64,000 nucleotides of DNA from [Mycobacterium] manitobense. Lineage in GTDB: Bacteria; Actinomycetota; Actinomycetes; Mycobacteriales; Mycobacteriaceae. The stretch covers positions 32,180-96,179 of the forward strand of contig NZ_JACKSJ010000056.1 of assembly GCF_025821665.1 (NCBI RefSeq). Direction: 5' to 3'. Of this stretch, positions 38,833 through 46,838 are shown one piece after another. A program made the translations under genes and the position numbers. The notes beneath the pieces are model-generated. The model had not been told where the DNA came from. It searched no databases and was given only the letters and a program-made list of their open reading frames with translations. Position 1 is the first letter of the stretch. Every line of letters starts with the position of its first letter.

Positions 38833-39939
38833 ATGCGGGTTGTGCAGGTGGCGAACTTCTACGGTCCGCGGTCGGGCGGGCTGCGCACCGCAATCGACAG
38901 GCTCGGCGCGGAGTACAGCGCCGCGGGCCACGAGGTGTATCTCGTCGTGCCCGGACGCCGTCCCGAACAGCACACGCTGCCGTCGGGCGTCACCCGGATA
39001 TCACTGCCCGCGCGGCTGATCCCGTTCACCGGCGGCTATCGGGCGGTGCTCCCCGGCCCTGTCACCACCCTGCTTCGCGAACTGGAGCCCGACGCGATCG
39101 AGGTGTCCGACCGGCTCACACTGCGCTCGCTCGGCGGGTGGGGCAGGCGCAACAACGTCGCCAGCGTGATGATCTCCCATGAACGGCTCGACCGGCTCGT
39201 CGGCCAGCTGTTGCCCGGCCCGATGGCGCGCGCCGTCGCGAACATCGCCAACCGCCGGACGGCGGCGAGCTACGACGCGGTGGTGTGCACGACGGCGTTC
39301 GCACGCAAGGAGTTCGACCGCATCGACGCCCGCAACGTCGTCACGGTCCCGCTCGGCGTCGATCTCGACCAGTTCCACCCGAGCCGGAGATCGCTGCAGG
39401 TCCGCCGGCAGTGGGCGGATCCGCAGCAGACTCTGCTGGTGCACTGCGGGCGCCTGTCGGTGGAGAAGCACGCCCACCGCAGCATCGACACCGTCGCATC
39501 GCTGCGGAGTGCCGGCGTGGACGCCAGGCTGGTCGTCGTGGGGGAGGGACCGATGCGGGCGCGGCTCGAACGCCAGGCCGCGCGGCTCCCCGTCGCCTTC
39601 ACCGGCTACATCGGCTGCCGCGACACCGTCGCCACGATCCTGGCCTCCGCCGACGTCGCTCTGGCTCCCGGTCCGCACGAGACGTTCGGGCTCGCCGCAC
39701 TCGAGGCGCTGGCGTGCGGCACCCCCGCCGTGGTGTCGCGCACCTCCGCACTCGCCGAGATCCTCACCTCTGACAGCGGCGCCACCGCCGACAACGACCC
39801 GGATGCCATCGCCGCGGCGGTCTCCTCGGTGATCGACACACCGGAACCGTTGCGCCGCAACAATGCCCGGCGCCGCGCCGAGCAGTTCACCTGGCCGCGG
39901 GCCGCGGCGGGGATGCTCGACGCGCTCGGCGCCCGATGA
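38833..39939 (+). CDS. GT4 glycosyltransferase, PimC-like mannosyltransferase
   Basis: A 368-residue GT-B enzyme. The N-terminal domain starts MRVVQVANFYGPRSGGLRTA. The C-terminal domain carries 'VHCGRLSVEKHAHRSIDTVA' (donor-binding Lys) and the EX7E motif in 'PHETFGLAALEALACGTPAV'. The sequence closely resembles what I recall of PimC (GDP-mannose phosphatidylinositol mannosyltransferase of some M. tuberculosis strains), so a role in PIM or glycolipid mannosylation at the inner membrane is likely. MgtA and PimB are less similar in the N-terminus. Apparently its own transcription unit. Confidence 0.85.
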   Translation: MRVVQVANFYGPRSGGLRTAIDRLGAEYSAAGHEVYLVVPGRRPEQHTLPSGVTRISLPARLIPFTGGYRAVLPGPVTTLLRELEPDAIEVSDRLTLRSLGGWGRRNNVASVMISHERLDRLVGQLLPGPMARAVANIANRRTAASYDAVVCTTAFARKEFDRIDARNVVTVPLGVDLDQFHPSRRSLQVRRQWADPQQTLLVHCGRLSVEKHAHRSIDTVASLRSAGVDARLVVVGEGPMRARLERQAARLPVAFTGYIGCRDTVATILASADVALAPGPHETFGLAALEALACGTPAVVSRTSALAEILTSDSGATADNDPDAIAAAVSSVIDTPEPLRRNNARRRAEQFTWPRAAAGMLDALGAR

Positions 39940-39968
39940 CGGGCCGCCCCGCACGCTAACGTGACCGG

Positions 39969-40652
39969 ATGGTCGAACCGGGACCAGCAGACACCGAGCG
40001 CACCAGGACGCTGTGGTTCGCGTTGCTCCTGACCACGGCCAACGGGTTCCTCGACGCGTACACCTACGTGTCCCGCGGCGGGGTGTTCGCGAACGTGCAG
40101 ACGGGCAACGTGATCTTCTTCGCCATCGACGTTGCCCACGACCACTGGGCGGCGGCGATGGCCCACGTGTGGCCGTTGCTGGCCTTCATCGCCGGCATCG
40201 TGCTCGCCGCCCACATCAAGTCCGGGCGGGTGGAACGCGTGGTGCCGCACCCGCTGCGGTGGACCATGGCCGTGCAGGCGGCGGCGCTGGCCGTCATCGG
40301 CTTCGTCCCGGCTTCGGTGCCGCACAGCTATGTGACGGTGCCGATCTCCTTCCTGGCGGCCGTGCAGATCGGCCTGTTCCGCAACATCGGCGATCTGGCC
40401 TACCTGCCGGTGGCGACCACCGGGAACCTGTATCGCTTCGTCGAGGCCGGTTACGACGGGTTCGTCGAGCGCCAGGCCGCATCACGGCGGGCGTTCGGCG
40501 TCTACGGAGCGCTCATCGCCGCCTTCGCGACGGGCGCCGTCGCCGGTGCGGTCGGCAGCCGGGCCTGGGGTGTGCATGCCGTCTGGCTGCCTGCTGCCTT
40601 CCTGGCGGTGACACTCGCGCTGTTCATCGTCGACAGGCGCGCGCTGCGCTGA
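39969..40652 (+). CDS. DUF1275 (YoaK-type) membrane protein
   Basis: A 227-residue six-TM membrane protein. 'LLLTTANGFLDAYTYVSRGGVFANVQTGNVIFFAI' is the DUF1275 signature, repeated in weaker form by 'GDLAYLPVATTGNLYRFVEAGYDGF'. The family is of unknown function. TAACGT ends 8 bases before the ATG, so the mRNA may be leaderless. Starts 29 bases after the glycosyltransferase. Confidence 0.88.
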   Translation: MVEPGPADTERTRTLWFALLLTTANGFLDAYTYVSRGGVFANVQTGNVIFFAIDVAHDHWAAAMAHVWPLLAFIAGIVLAAHIKSGRVERVVPHPLRWTMAVQAAALAVIGFVPASVPHSYVTVPISFLAAVQIGLFRNIGDLAYLPVATTGNLYRFVEAGYDGFVERQAASRRAFGVYGALIAAFATGAVAGAVGSRAWGVHAVWLPAAFLAVTLALFIVDRRALR

Positions 40653-40718
40653 TCGGCCGATTCCGCCCGGGCTCCGTCCACGACGAGGACAATCACGCCC
40701 ACGAGCGAGGGGCGAACC

Positions 40719-41114
40719 ATGAAGACCATCAAGATCCTGCTGATCGGGTGCTTGATCGCACTGGCGGCCGCGTGCGGGCAGTCCGAGAGCCCCAGCGACA
40801 CCTCCACCGCGGAACGCGACCCGGGGACGGCGAGTGCGACGGCGACCAGCGAGGCCAGCGCAGGCACCGCGCCGACGATCACCATCAGCAGCATGGAGTT
40901 CGGCGAACCGATCACCGTCCCGCCCGGTGCGCTGATCTCCGTGGCGAACACCGACCGGGCCGAGCACTCGGTGACCTCCCGTACGGCGGGCCGGTTCGAC
41001 GTGCACGTCGACGGCAACCAGAAGGCGACCTTCACCGCGCCGACCGAGCCGGGAACCTACGAGTTCTACTGCACCTACCACCCGAACATGACGGGCTCGC
41101 TGATCGTCTCCTGA
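40719..41114 (+). CDS. Cupredoxin-like copper lipoprotein
   Basis: A 131-residue lipoprotein. The signal peptide ends in LAAAC (Cys19), followed by a Ser/Thr/Ala-rich linker to about residue 50. The remainder is a plastocyanin-type domain with ligands His (AEHSVTS), then Cys, His and Met in 'FYCTYHPNMTG', the type I copper set. It would carry electrons or bind copper outside the membrane. GAGGGG is 7 bases before the ATG. Follows DUF1275 on the same strand after 66 bases. Confidence 0.88.
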   Translation: MKTIKILLIGCLIALAAACGQSESPSDTSTAERDPGTASATATSEASAGTAPTITISSMEFGEPITVPPGALISVANTDRAEHSVTSRTAGRFDVHVDGNQKATFTAPTEPGTYEFYCTYHPNMTGSLIVS

Positions 41115-41124
41115 CGTCTGCGCC

Positions 41125-41151
41125 GGTTTAGTCAGCCCCCGCGGAGGGCAT
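41125..41151 (+). promoter_or_regulatory. SigF-like promoter
   Basis: GGTTT (41125-41129), 16 bases, then GGGCAT (41146-41151) is one mismatch from the mycobacterial SigF consensus GGTTT-N16-GGGTAT. It lies 62 bases upstream of the coiled-coil protein gene. Confidence 0.4.
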
Positions 41152-41212
41152 TCCGGCGAAATAGCGGGATCGTCAAAAGTGGTGACCACGCCCGCACCGA
41201 ACGAAGGAGCCC

Positions 41213-41734
41213 GTGGTGGCCACCAACACCGTCATCTGGATCGTCGTCGCCGTCGTGGTCGCCGTGGCGGTCATCGCGCTGCTCGCGGTCCTGGCCCGCA
41301 AGCAAAGTCACAAGCGCCGGCACCTGCAGGCCGAACAGATCCGCGAGGAAGTCGCCGAGAAGAGCCAGCGCGTGGAGAAGCGCGCCATCGTCGCCGACGA
41401 GGCCGAGGCGAAGGCCCGTGCGGCCGCCGCCGAAGCCGAGGCCAAGGCCGCGGAAGCCGCCCGTCTGCGCGACGTCGCCTCGTCGCACCGGAATGCTGTG
41501 ACGACGTCACGCGAGGAGCTCGACGCCCGCCGCGAACACGCCGACGCGCTCGACCCGCATACACCCAAGGCCGAGGACATGCAGCCCGACGCCCCGGCCG
41601 GCGAGAAGCAGCCGGACACCTGGAACCAGGCGGATCCGACGACCGCTGGCCTGCACCATGACGGGCCCACGAACGGGGACCGGTTCGCGCAGCCCGACCA
41701 GGGCCGCGCTCCCGCGGAACACCGTCCCCGGTGA
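41213..41734 (+). CDS. Single-pass membrane protein with Ala/Glu-rich coiled coil
   Basis: A 173-residue hypothetical. One N-terminal TM (residues 7-28) is followed by a highly charged, Ala-rich coiled-coil region (about 35-105) and a polar, disordered C-terminus. No family recognised. GAAGGAG lies 3 bases before tandem GTG codons (41213, 41216), so the exact start is ambiguous by one codon. Its stop overlaps the GTG of the HAD gene (GTGA). A SigF-like promoter upstream would place it in the stress/stationary-phase response. Confidence 0.75.
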   Translation: MVATNTVIWIVVAVVVAVAVIALLAVLARKQSHKRRHLQAEQIREEVAEKSQRVEKRAIVADEAEAKARAAAAEAEAKAAEAARLRDVASSHRNAVTTSREELDARREHADALDPHTPKAEDMQPDAPAGEKQPDTWNQADPTTAGLHHDGPTNGDRFAQPDQGRAPAEHRPR

Positions 41735-42423
41735 CGGCGGGAGACAACGCGCCGGCGGTGCTCTTCGACATCGACGGCACGCTGATCGATTCCAACTACC
41801 TGCACGTGCACGCGTGGATTCGGGCCTTCACCGAAGCCGGGGTGGAGGTGGAGGCGTGGCGGATCCACCGGTGCATCGGCATGGACGGATCGACGCTGCT
41901 CGAGTCCCTGGCCGGTGATGAGGACGACGACACCCGCAAGCGCGCGAAGGAATTGCATTCCAAGTACTACAAGGAGGCCACCGGGCTACTGCGGATGCTG
42001 CCCGGCACCCGCGACCTGCTCGACCGGGTGGAAGCCCTCGGCCTGCAGGTCGTGCTGGCGACGTCAGCGCCGGAGGACGAACTGGAGATCCTGCGCGACG
42101 TCCTCGACAGCGAGGATGTGGTGTCCGCGGTGACGTCCTCGGAGGACGTAGAGACCGCGAAGCCCAAGCCCGACATCGTGGCGGTGGCGCTCGAGCGGGC
42201 AGGCGTCGACGCCGACCGTGCGGTGTTCGTCGGCGACTCGGTGTGGGACATCGTGGCGTGCGAACGTGCAGGGGTGACCGCGATCGGATTGCTCAGTGGT
42301 GGGGTTTCCAGGGAGGAACTCGAGAACTCTGGTGCCAGTGCCGTTTTCGAGAATCCGGCCGACCTGCTCGCCCAGATCGGCCGGAGCCCGATCGCTGCCC
42401 TGACGGATCAGGGCAGCGGGTAG
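41731..42423 (+). CDS. HAD-superfamily phosphatase
   Basis: A 230-residue HAD hydrolase of the phosphoglycolate/beta-phosphoglucomutase type. Motif I is LFDIDGTLIDSNYLH (nucleophile Asp), with a helical cap; motif II is VVLATSA, motif III Lys in ETAKPKPDI and motif IV 'VFVGDSVWDIVAC'. It should dephosphorylate a small phosphoester. Translationally coupled (GTGA) to the coiled-coil protein gene. Convergent with tetR. Confidence 0.88.
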   Translation: MTAGDNAPAVLFDIDGTLIDSNYLHVHAWIRAFTEAGVEVEAWRIHRCIGMDGSTLLESLAGDEDDDTRKRAKELHSKYYKEATGLLRMLPGTRDLLDRVEALGLQVVLATSAPEDELEILRDVLDSEDVVSAVTSSEDVETAKPKPDIVAVALERAGVDADRAVFVGDSVWDIVACERAGVTAIGLLSGGVSREELENSGASAVFENPADLLAQIGRSPIAALTDQGSG

Positions 42424-42481
42424 CGCAGTATCGCGGCGATCCCGTCGTCCGGTGTGATCCGTTCGTCGGTGCGGCAAACCG

Positions 42482-43126
42482 TCACCCATCGAGCAGTGCA
42501 GCCACCAGACTGTCGGCCAGCCAACTCTCGAACCGGTCGGGCGCCCAGCCGCGAAGCCGTACCAGCCGGTCGAACAGGGCGGGGTCGATCGCCAGCCACA
42601 CGACGTCGACCGCTTCGTCGGGTTCCAGGCGTCCCGTCAGCGCGCCGAGCGTCCGTAGCCGTCCGACGATGGTCCGTGCCTCCTGCAGGCGATGTGCGTT
42701 GCCCTCGTCGACGAGTGTCCGCGCCTCCTGGTCGACTCCTGCCGCGCCGTCGAGCACCAGGCTCAGGGCGGCCACCCGGCCGTTGATCTGTGCGCTCGCC
42801 CGTGCGCAGCCGCGCAGCAGCGCAACCGGATCGGCCTGGTTCAACACGTCGCGCAGACCGGCGCGGTCGGCGACGGCCACCGGCAGGTCGTCCCCGGCGA
42901 CCGCCCACTCGATCGCCGTCCTGAGCAGGTCGAGCTTGCCTCCGACCGCGGTGAACACGGTCTTGCGGCTGACCCCGGCCGCCGCGGCGACGGCGTCGAC
43001 GGTGGTGGCCCCGTAGCCACGCTCGACGAAGAGGCGATCGGCGGCGGCGATCACGGCGCGGCGGGTATCGCGAGCCTGGGCAGCGCGGACCTCCGAGCGA
43101 TAGCCACGCTTGACAGCACCACCCAT
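42482..43126 (-). CDS. TetR-family regulator
   Basis: A 214-residue TetR protein. HTH: 'RDTRRAVIAAADRLFVERGYGATTVDAVAAAAGVSRKTVFTAVGGK' (about residues 19-64), followed by a helical effector domain. Divergent from the FAD oxidoreductase gene; a 15-bp palindrome (43142-43156) in the 56-base gap is probably its operator. Likely represses itself and the oxidoreductase. Confidence 0.9.
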   Translation of the reverse strand: MGGAVKRGYRSEVRAAQARDTRRAVIAAADRLFVERGYGATTVDAVAAAAGVSRKTVFTAVGGKLDLLRTAIEWAVAGDDLPVAVADRAGLRDVLNQADPVALLRGCARASAQINGRVAALSLVLDGAAGVDQEARTLVDEGNAHRLQEARTIVGRLRTLGALTGRLEPDEAVDVVWLAIDPALFDRLVRLRGWAPDRFESWLADSLVAALLDG

Positions 43127-43141
43127 TTCAGGTGACTCTCT

Positions 43142-43156
43142 GTGTATTCATTACAC
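43142..43156. promoter_or_regulatory. Probable TetR operator
   Basis: GTGTA-TTCAT-TACAC is a perfect 5+5 inverted repeat in the 56-base divergent gap, 16 bases from the tetR start and 27 bases from the oxidoreductase ATG. Confidence 0.6.
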
Positions 43157-43182
43157 CGAACGCTACCTCAATAGGAGGCGTC

Positions 43183-44580
43183 ATGCACGCCCTCGTGATC
43201 GGGGCCGGGCCCACCGGTCTGTTCACCGCCCTGGCGCTGGCCCGGAGGGGCCATGAAGTCACAGTCGTCGACCGTGACCCCGGGCCGCCGGCCTCGGGAC
43301 CGTGGCGCCGCCGCGGAGTGATGCAATTCGACCACGCACACACCTTCCGGCCCCAGGTCGTCGAGGCGCTCTCGGCCGAATCACCGGACGTGCTCACCAC
43401 CCTCCTGGCGGCCGGCGCCTCGGTGCCCGTGGACGCCGACGACCGTCCGGCCGCACTGCGATGCCGACGCTCGACCTTCGAGCGGGCACTGCGCCGCCAC
43501 GCCGTCGCCGAGCCGGCGGTGACGATGCGCACCGGGCATGTCGACACCGTGTGGCGTCCCGCGGGCCGCGCCGCCGGCGCCGTCGTGGATGGTCGCCCCG
43601 TGCCCGCCGACGTCGTGATCGACGCGTCCGGTCGGACGAGTCGCGTCACCGAAGGCATCCGCCCTCCCGCCGAGGGGGAGGACTGCGGCGCCGTCTACGT
43701 CACCCGGCAGTACCGGCTGCGCGACGGGGCCCCGCCCGGGCCGACGAACTCGCCGATCGGGCTGTCGCTGAGCTTCCCGACCCATTTCGCCATCGCCTTC
43801 GTCCACGACGACCGCACGTTCTCGGTGACCGTCACCCACGACGGTGGCGACCGGCGGCTGCGGCTGCTCCGCCACGACGCCGTGCTCGAACGCGCGGTGC
43901 GCGCGATACCTCGACTCGCGGAGTGGATCGAGGACGAACGCGCACAACCCATTTCACCGGCCCTGGCGGGCGGTCGGCTGTACAACGCCTATCGCGGCCA
44001 GCTCGACGACGCCGGCCGTCCGGTACTGCCCGGCCTCGTCTCGGTGGGTGACGCGGTGTGCACCACCACGCCGCTGGCCGGGCGCGGCGTCGCCCTGGCG
44101 ATGCTGCAGATTCGGCGCCTGGTCGCCGTGATCGACCGGCACGGTGATGACTTCGATTCCGCCACAGTTGACTTCGATGACTGGTGCACGAAGCACATCA
44201 GGCCGTGGTTCGAGGACCACCGGCACTGCGACGCCGCCCGGGTGCGCCGCTGGAGGAGCGGCGACGTCGATCTGGGTAGCCCGCTGCCGTCGGATCTGGT
44301 CGTCGCCGCCGCCGACGCCGACAGGCGGCTGCGCGACGTGGTCGCGCCGTATCAGTCGATGCGCGCGCTGCCCGCGACGCTGATGCCGGTGGAGCCGCGC
44401 GCCAGGGAGATCTTCGCCACAGGCTGGCGCCCCGACGTGCCGGACGGGCCGACGCGCACCGAACTCGCCGAACTCTGTCAGCGCGTGGGCGTCCAGGACA
44501 CCGGTAACCGCTTGATGCCGTGGATGAACGCCGAGTGCAAGCGGTCCGGTTCGGCGATGGCGGTGAGGTCGGGGACCTGA
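43183..44580 (+). CDS. FAD-dependent oxidoreductase/monooxygenase with 3' overlap of a P450 gene
   Basis: A 465-residue flavoprotein. The FAD site is 'ALVIGAGPTGLFTALALARRGHEVTVVDRD', the DG-like motif is 'VVIDASGRTSRV', and the GD motif is 'LVSVGDAVCTTTPLAGRGVALAM'. It resembles actinobacterial geranylgeranyl-reductase/hydroxylase-type enzymes; substrate unknown. AGGAGG 4 bases before ATG 43183 fixes the start. The last 34 residues (from about 44478) are encoded by sequence that is the antisense of the P450 C-terminus, a 103-base convergent overlap. The reading frame probably lost an earlier stop. Confidence 0.87.
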   Translation: MHALVIGAGPTGLFTALALARRGHEVTVVDRDPGPPASGPWRRRGVMQFDHAHTFRPQVVEALSAESPDVLTTLLAAGASVPVDADDRPAALRCRRSTFERALRRHAVAEPAVTMRTGHVDTVWRPAGRAAGAVVDGRPVPADVVIDASGRTSRVTEGIRPPAEGEDCGAVYVTRQYRLRDGAPPGPTNSPIGLSLSFPTHFAIAFVHDDRTFSVTVTHDGGDRRLRLLRHDAVLERAVRAIPRLAEWIEDERAQPISPALAGGRLYNAYRGQLDDAGRPVLPGLVSVGDAVCTTTPLAGRGVALAMLQIRRLVAVIDRHGDDFDSATVDFDDWCTKHIRPWFEDHRHCDAARVRRWRSGDVDLGSPLPSDLVVAAADADRRLRDVVAPYQSMRALPATLMPVEPRAREIFATGWRPDVPDGPTRTELAELCQRVGVQDTGNRLMPWMNAECKRSGSAMAVRSGT

Positions 44581-45776
44581 CGGTGCAGCTCCTCGAACGC
44601 GACGGTGATCTCACGCCGCGCGAGATTGGCGCCAAGACAGAAGTGGGCGCCGCCACCGCCGAAGCCGACGTGCGGATTGGGATGGCGGCGCACGTCGAAC
44701 AGGAATGGGTCGGCGAACTTCGACTCGTCGCGGTTGGCCGAGCCGTACCAGAGCGTGACCTTGTCCCCGGCGGCCATGCGCACACCGCGCATCTCCACGT
44801 CCTGGGTGAGTGTCCGCCGCATGTAGGCCACCGGCGACGCCCACCGCACCACCTCCTCGACCGCCGTCGGCGCCACCGATTCGTAGTCGTCCCACCAGAT
44901 CCGGCGCTGTTCGGGATACCGGCTCAGCGCCAGGACGCCGTGACTGATGGCGTTGCGGGTGGTCTCGTTGCCCGCGACGACCAACAGGATGAAGAACGAC
45001 GCGATCTCGCTCGACGTCAGCCGCTCGCCGTCGACCTCAGCCTGCACCAGGCTGGTGGTCAGGTCGTCTCCAGGGTGGCCGCGCCGGTCGTCGGCCAGTG
45101 CGGTGGCGTAGGCGCCGATGTCCATCGCCACGCGCACGAACTCGTCGAAGTCGTTGGTGATGTCAGGGTCACCGAACCCGAGAATCACGTTGGTCCACTG
45201 GAAGACCCGCTGGTGATCGGTCTCCGGGATGCCCATCATGTCGCAGATGATCTGCAGCGGGAGGGGACCGGCGAACTCGGTGACCAGATCGGCCTCGCCG
45301 TCGGGATGAGCCGAGACCATCTCTTCGACCAGCCGGCGCGCACGGTCGCGCACCGCGTCCTCGATCAGGGTGAGCACCCGCGGGGTGAACGCGCTGCGCA
45401 CGATGTTGCGCAGCCGGGTGTGCCGCGGGTCGTCCATCGCGATCATCGAACCGAAGTACTCGGCAAGTTCCGGCGACTGGTCGCCGACGGTGATGCCGCC
45501 GGCAGAACTGAAGATCTCGGGGTGGCGGCTCGCGTGGAACACGTCGTCGTGGCGGGTGAACGCCCAGTGGCCGGCGATCGGGTCGGCGTTCTGCAGGATG
45601 AAGGAGGGATGGAACGAGATCGGTGCTTCGCGACGCAGCGTCGCGAACGCGCCGTCGCGGATGTCGTCGTCGTAGGCCCAGAAATCCCACGACCCCAGAT
45701 CGACGTCGGCGAGCGGGATGTCCGGTGGCGCCGCCCCATTGACCCGTTCCGGTACCTGCGCTTCACCCAGTTTCAC
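44478..45776 (-). CDS. Cytochrome P450
   Basis: A 432-residue P450. The I-helix oxygen site is 'LLVVAGNETTRNAISHG', the ExxR is 'EEVVRW', and the heme-binding loop is 'FGGGGAHFCLGANLARRE'. Soluble, so it needs ferredoxin and reductase partners not present here. The place next to SRPBCC, SDR and LppE-type genes resembles CYP140 (Rv1880c), but I cannot assign a CYP family firmly. Its 3' end is overlapped by the convergent FAD oxidoreductase. Upstream is a small conserved gene on the same strand. Confidence 0.92.
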   Translation of the reverse strand: MKLGEAQVPERVNGAAPPDIPLADVDLGSWDFWAYDDDIRDGAFATLRREAPISFHPSFILQNADPIAGHWAFTRHDDVFHASRHPEIFSSAGGITVGDQSPELAEYFGSMIAMDDPRHTRLRNIVRSAFTPRVLTLIEDAVRDRARRLVEEMVSAHPDGEADLVTEFAGPLPLQIICDMMGIPETDHQRVFQWTNVILGFGDPDITNDFDEFVRVAMDIGAYATALADDRRGHPGDDLTTSLVQAEVDGERLTSSEIASFFILLVVAGNETTRNAISHGVLALSRYPEQRRIWWDDYESVAPTAVEEVVRWASPVAYMRRTLTQDVEMRGVRMAAGDKVTLWYGSANRDESKFADPFLFDVRRHPNPHVGFGGGGAHFCLGANLARREITVAFEELHRQVPDLTAIAEPDRLHSAFIHGIKRLPVSWTPTR

Positions 45777-45813
45777 GTCGCCCGCCGCTCGATGATGGAG
45801 TCCCGCACCGAGC

Positions 45814-46257
45814 CTAGTCCTGCGGGCGGCCCTCGTGACCGGATCTGCCGCGGGTGCGCCGGTCCTCCTTCATCCTTGCCTCGAAGACGTGCCGCATGCC
45901 CTGCTGCAGTTCGTCGCGGACCCGGCGCTCGTGCTCACGCAACACCGACCAGTAGTTGTCGTCGAAGTCCTCGACGATCTGGAACGTCCACCTGCCGTAG
46001 AGCACGTTGCGGCCCACCATCTCGGTGCCCAGCCGGTCGGCCACCTCGTCGTGGCCGGCGTCGCGCAGCTTGTCGCACGCCTCGCCCAGCAGCAGGTCCG
46101 CGCGCCCCATCAACTGGTGGAACTCGTAGAGATGGCCGCGGGCCCGTTCGACCCATTCCAGCGCCTCCGAAACCGACCCGACCGCGTCGATGGTTTCGTC
46201 GCTGACCCCGGAGGGCCTGCGGTCGATGTCTGCGGGGGTGTCGTCCTGCTCGCTCAC
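45814..46257 (-). CDS. Conserved helical hypothetical protein
   Basis: A 147-residue soluble, charged helical protein ('ALEWVERARGHLYEFHQLMGRADLLLGEACDKLRDAGHDEVADRL', 'RWTFQIVEDFDDNYWSVLREHERRVRDEL'). It looks like a small mycobacterial/actinobacterial orphan family; no function known to me. GTG start at 46257. Lies between the P450 and SRPBCC genes, all on the minus strand, so cotranscription is possible. Confidence 0.75.
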   Translation of the reverse strand: MSEQDDTPADIDRRPSGVSDETIDAVGSVSEALEWVERARGHLYEFHQLMGRADLLLGEACDKLRDAGHDEVADRLGTEMVGRNVLYGRWTFQIVEDFDDNYWSVLREHERRVRDELQQGMRHVFEARMKEDRRTRGRSGHEGRPQD

Positions 46258-46295
46258 AGGGTCTCAGGTACCCGTGAGCACATCGGCTAATCGCG

Positions 46296-46757
46296 TCAGC
46301 CCACGGGCTCTTCGACGACGGCCTTGATCCGGTCCAGCGTCTTACGCATGTCCCGCTTGTTGCGCCGCGTGCGGAGCTGTCCGCCGAAGATGCCGAACAC
46401 CGTCGCCAGCAGTCCCTCGGTCATCCGGAACGACTCGGTGACGTCGGTGCCGCCGTCGACCGGGTCGAACCGGTAGTGCCAGTTGTTGACCGGCCGGTCG
46501 CCGATGAGCACCTCGAAACCGAACTCGCGGCCCGGTTCACACGCGGTGACGCGGCAGACGGTCCAGTACACCGGGCCGATCTCGTTGCGCTTGACGTGCC
46601 CGCGGAAGCGCGCCCCCAGGGCCGGGCCGGTGGCCCCGTCCAGCCACTCGGCCTCCATCACCTCGGGGGAGAACCGGCCGGTGTTGCGGACATCGGCCAC
46701 CAGTTCCCAGATCCGGTCGGCAGGTGCGGACATCGTCACGGTCACGGCAGCGTGCAT
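46296..46757 (-). CDS. SRPBCC/polyketide cyclase-like lipid-binding protein
   Basis: A 153-residue START-like protein: 'AVTVTMSAPADRIWELVADVRNTGRFSPEVMEAEWLDGATGPALGARFRG' and 'HYRFDPVDGGTDVTESFRM' are typical SRPBCC strands. Likely binds a hydrophobic ligand. Resembles Rv1883c, which also sits near an SDR and an LppE-type lipoprotein gene. ATG at 46757; transcribed toward the P450 and away from the LLM gene. Confidence 0.82.
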   Translation of the reverse strand: MHAAVTVTMSAPADRIWELVADVRNTGRFSPEVMEAEWLDGATGPALGARFRGHVKRNEIGPVYWTVCRVTACEPGREFGFEVLIGDRPVNNWHYRFDPVDGGTDVTESFRMTEGLLATVFGIFGGQLRTRRNKRDMRKTLDRIKAVVEEPVG

Positions 46758-46838
46758 GACTTCCCTCCAGTCGCTTCGTCATCGGTTCTGAGGTCAGCGT
46801 GCCAGACGACCCAGTGCCGTCTCCGTAGCATCGTCGAG

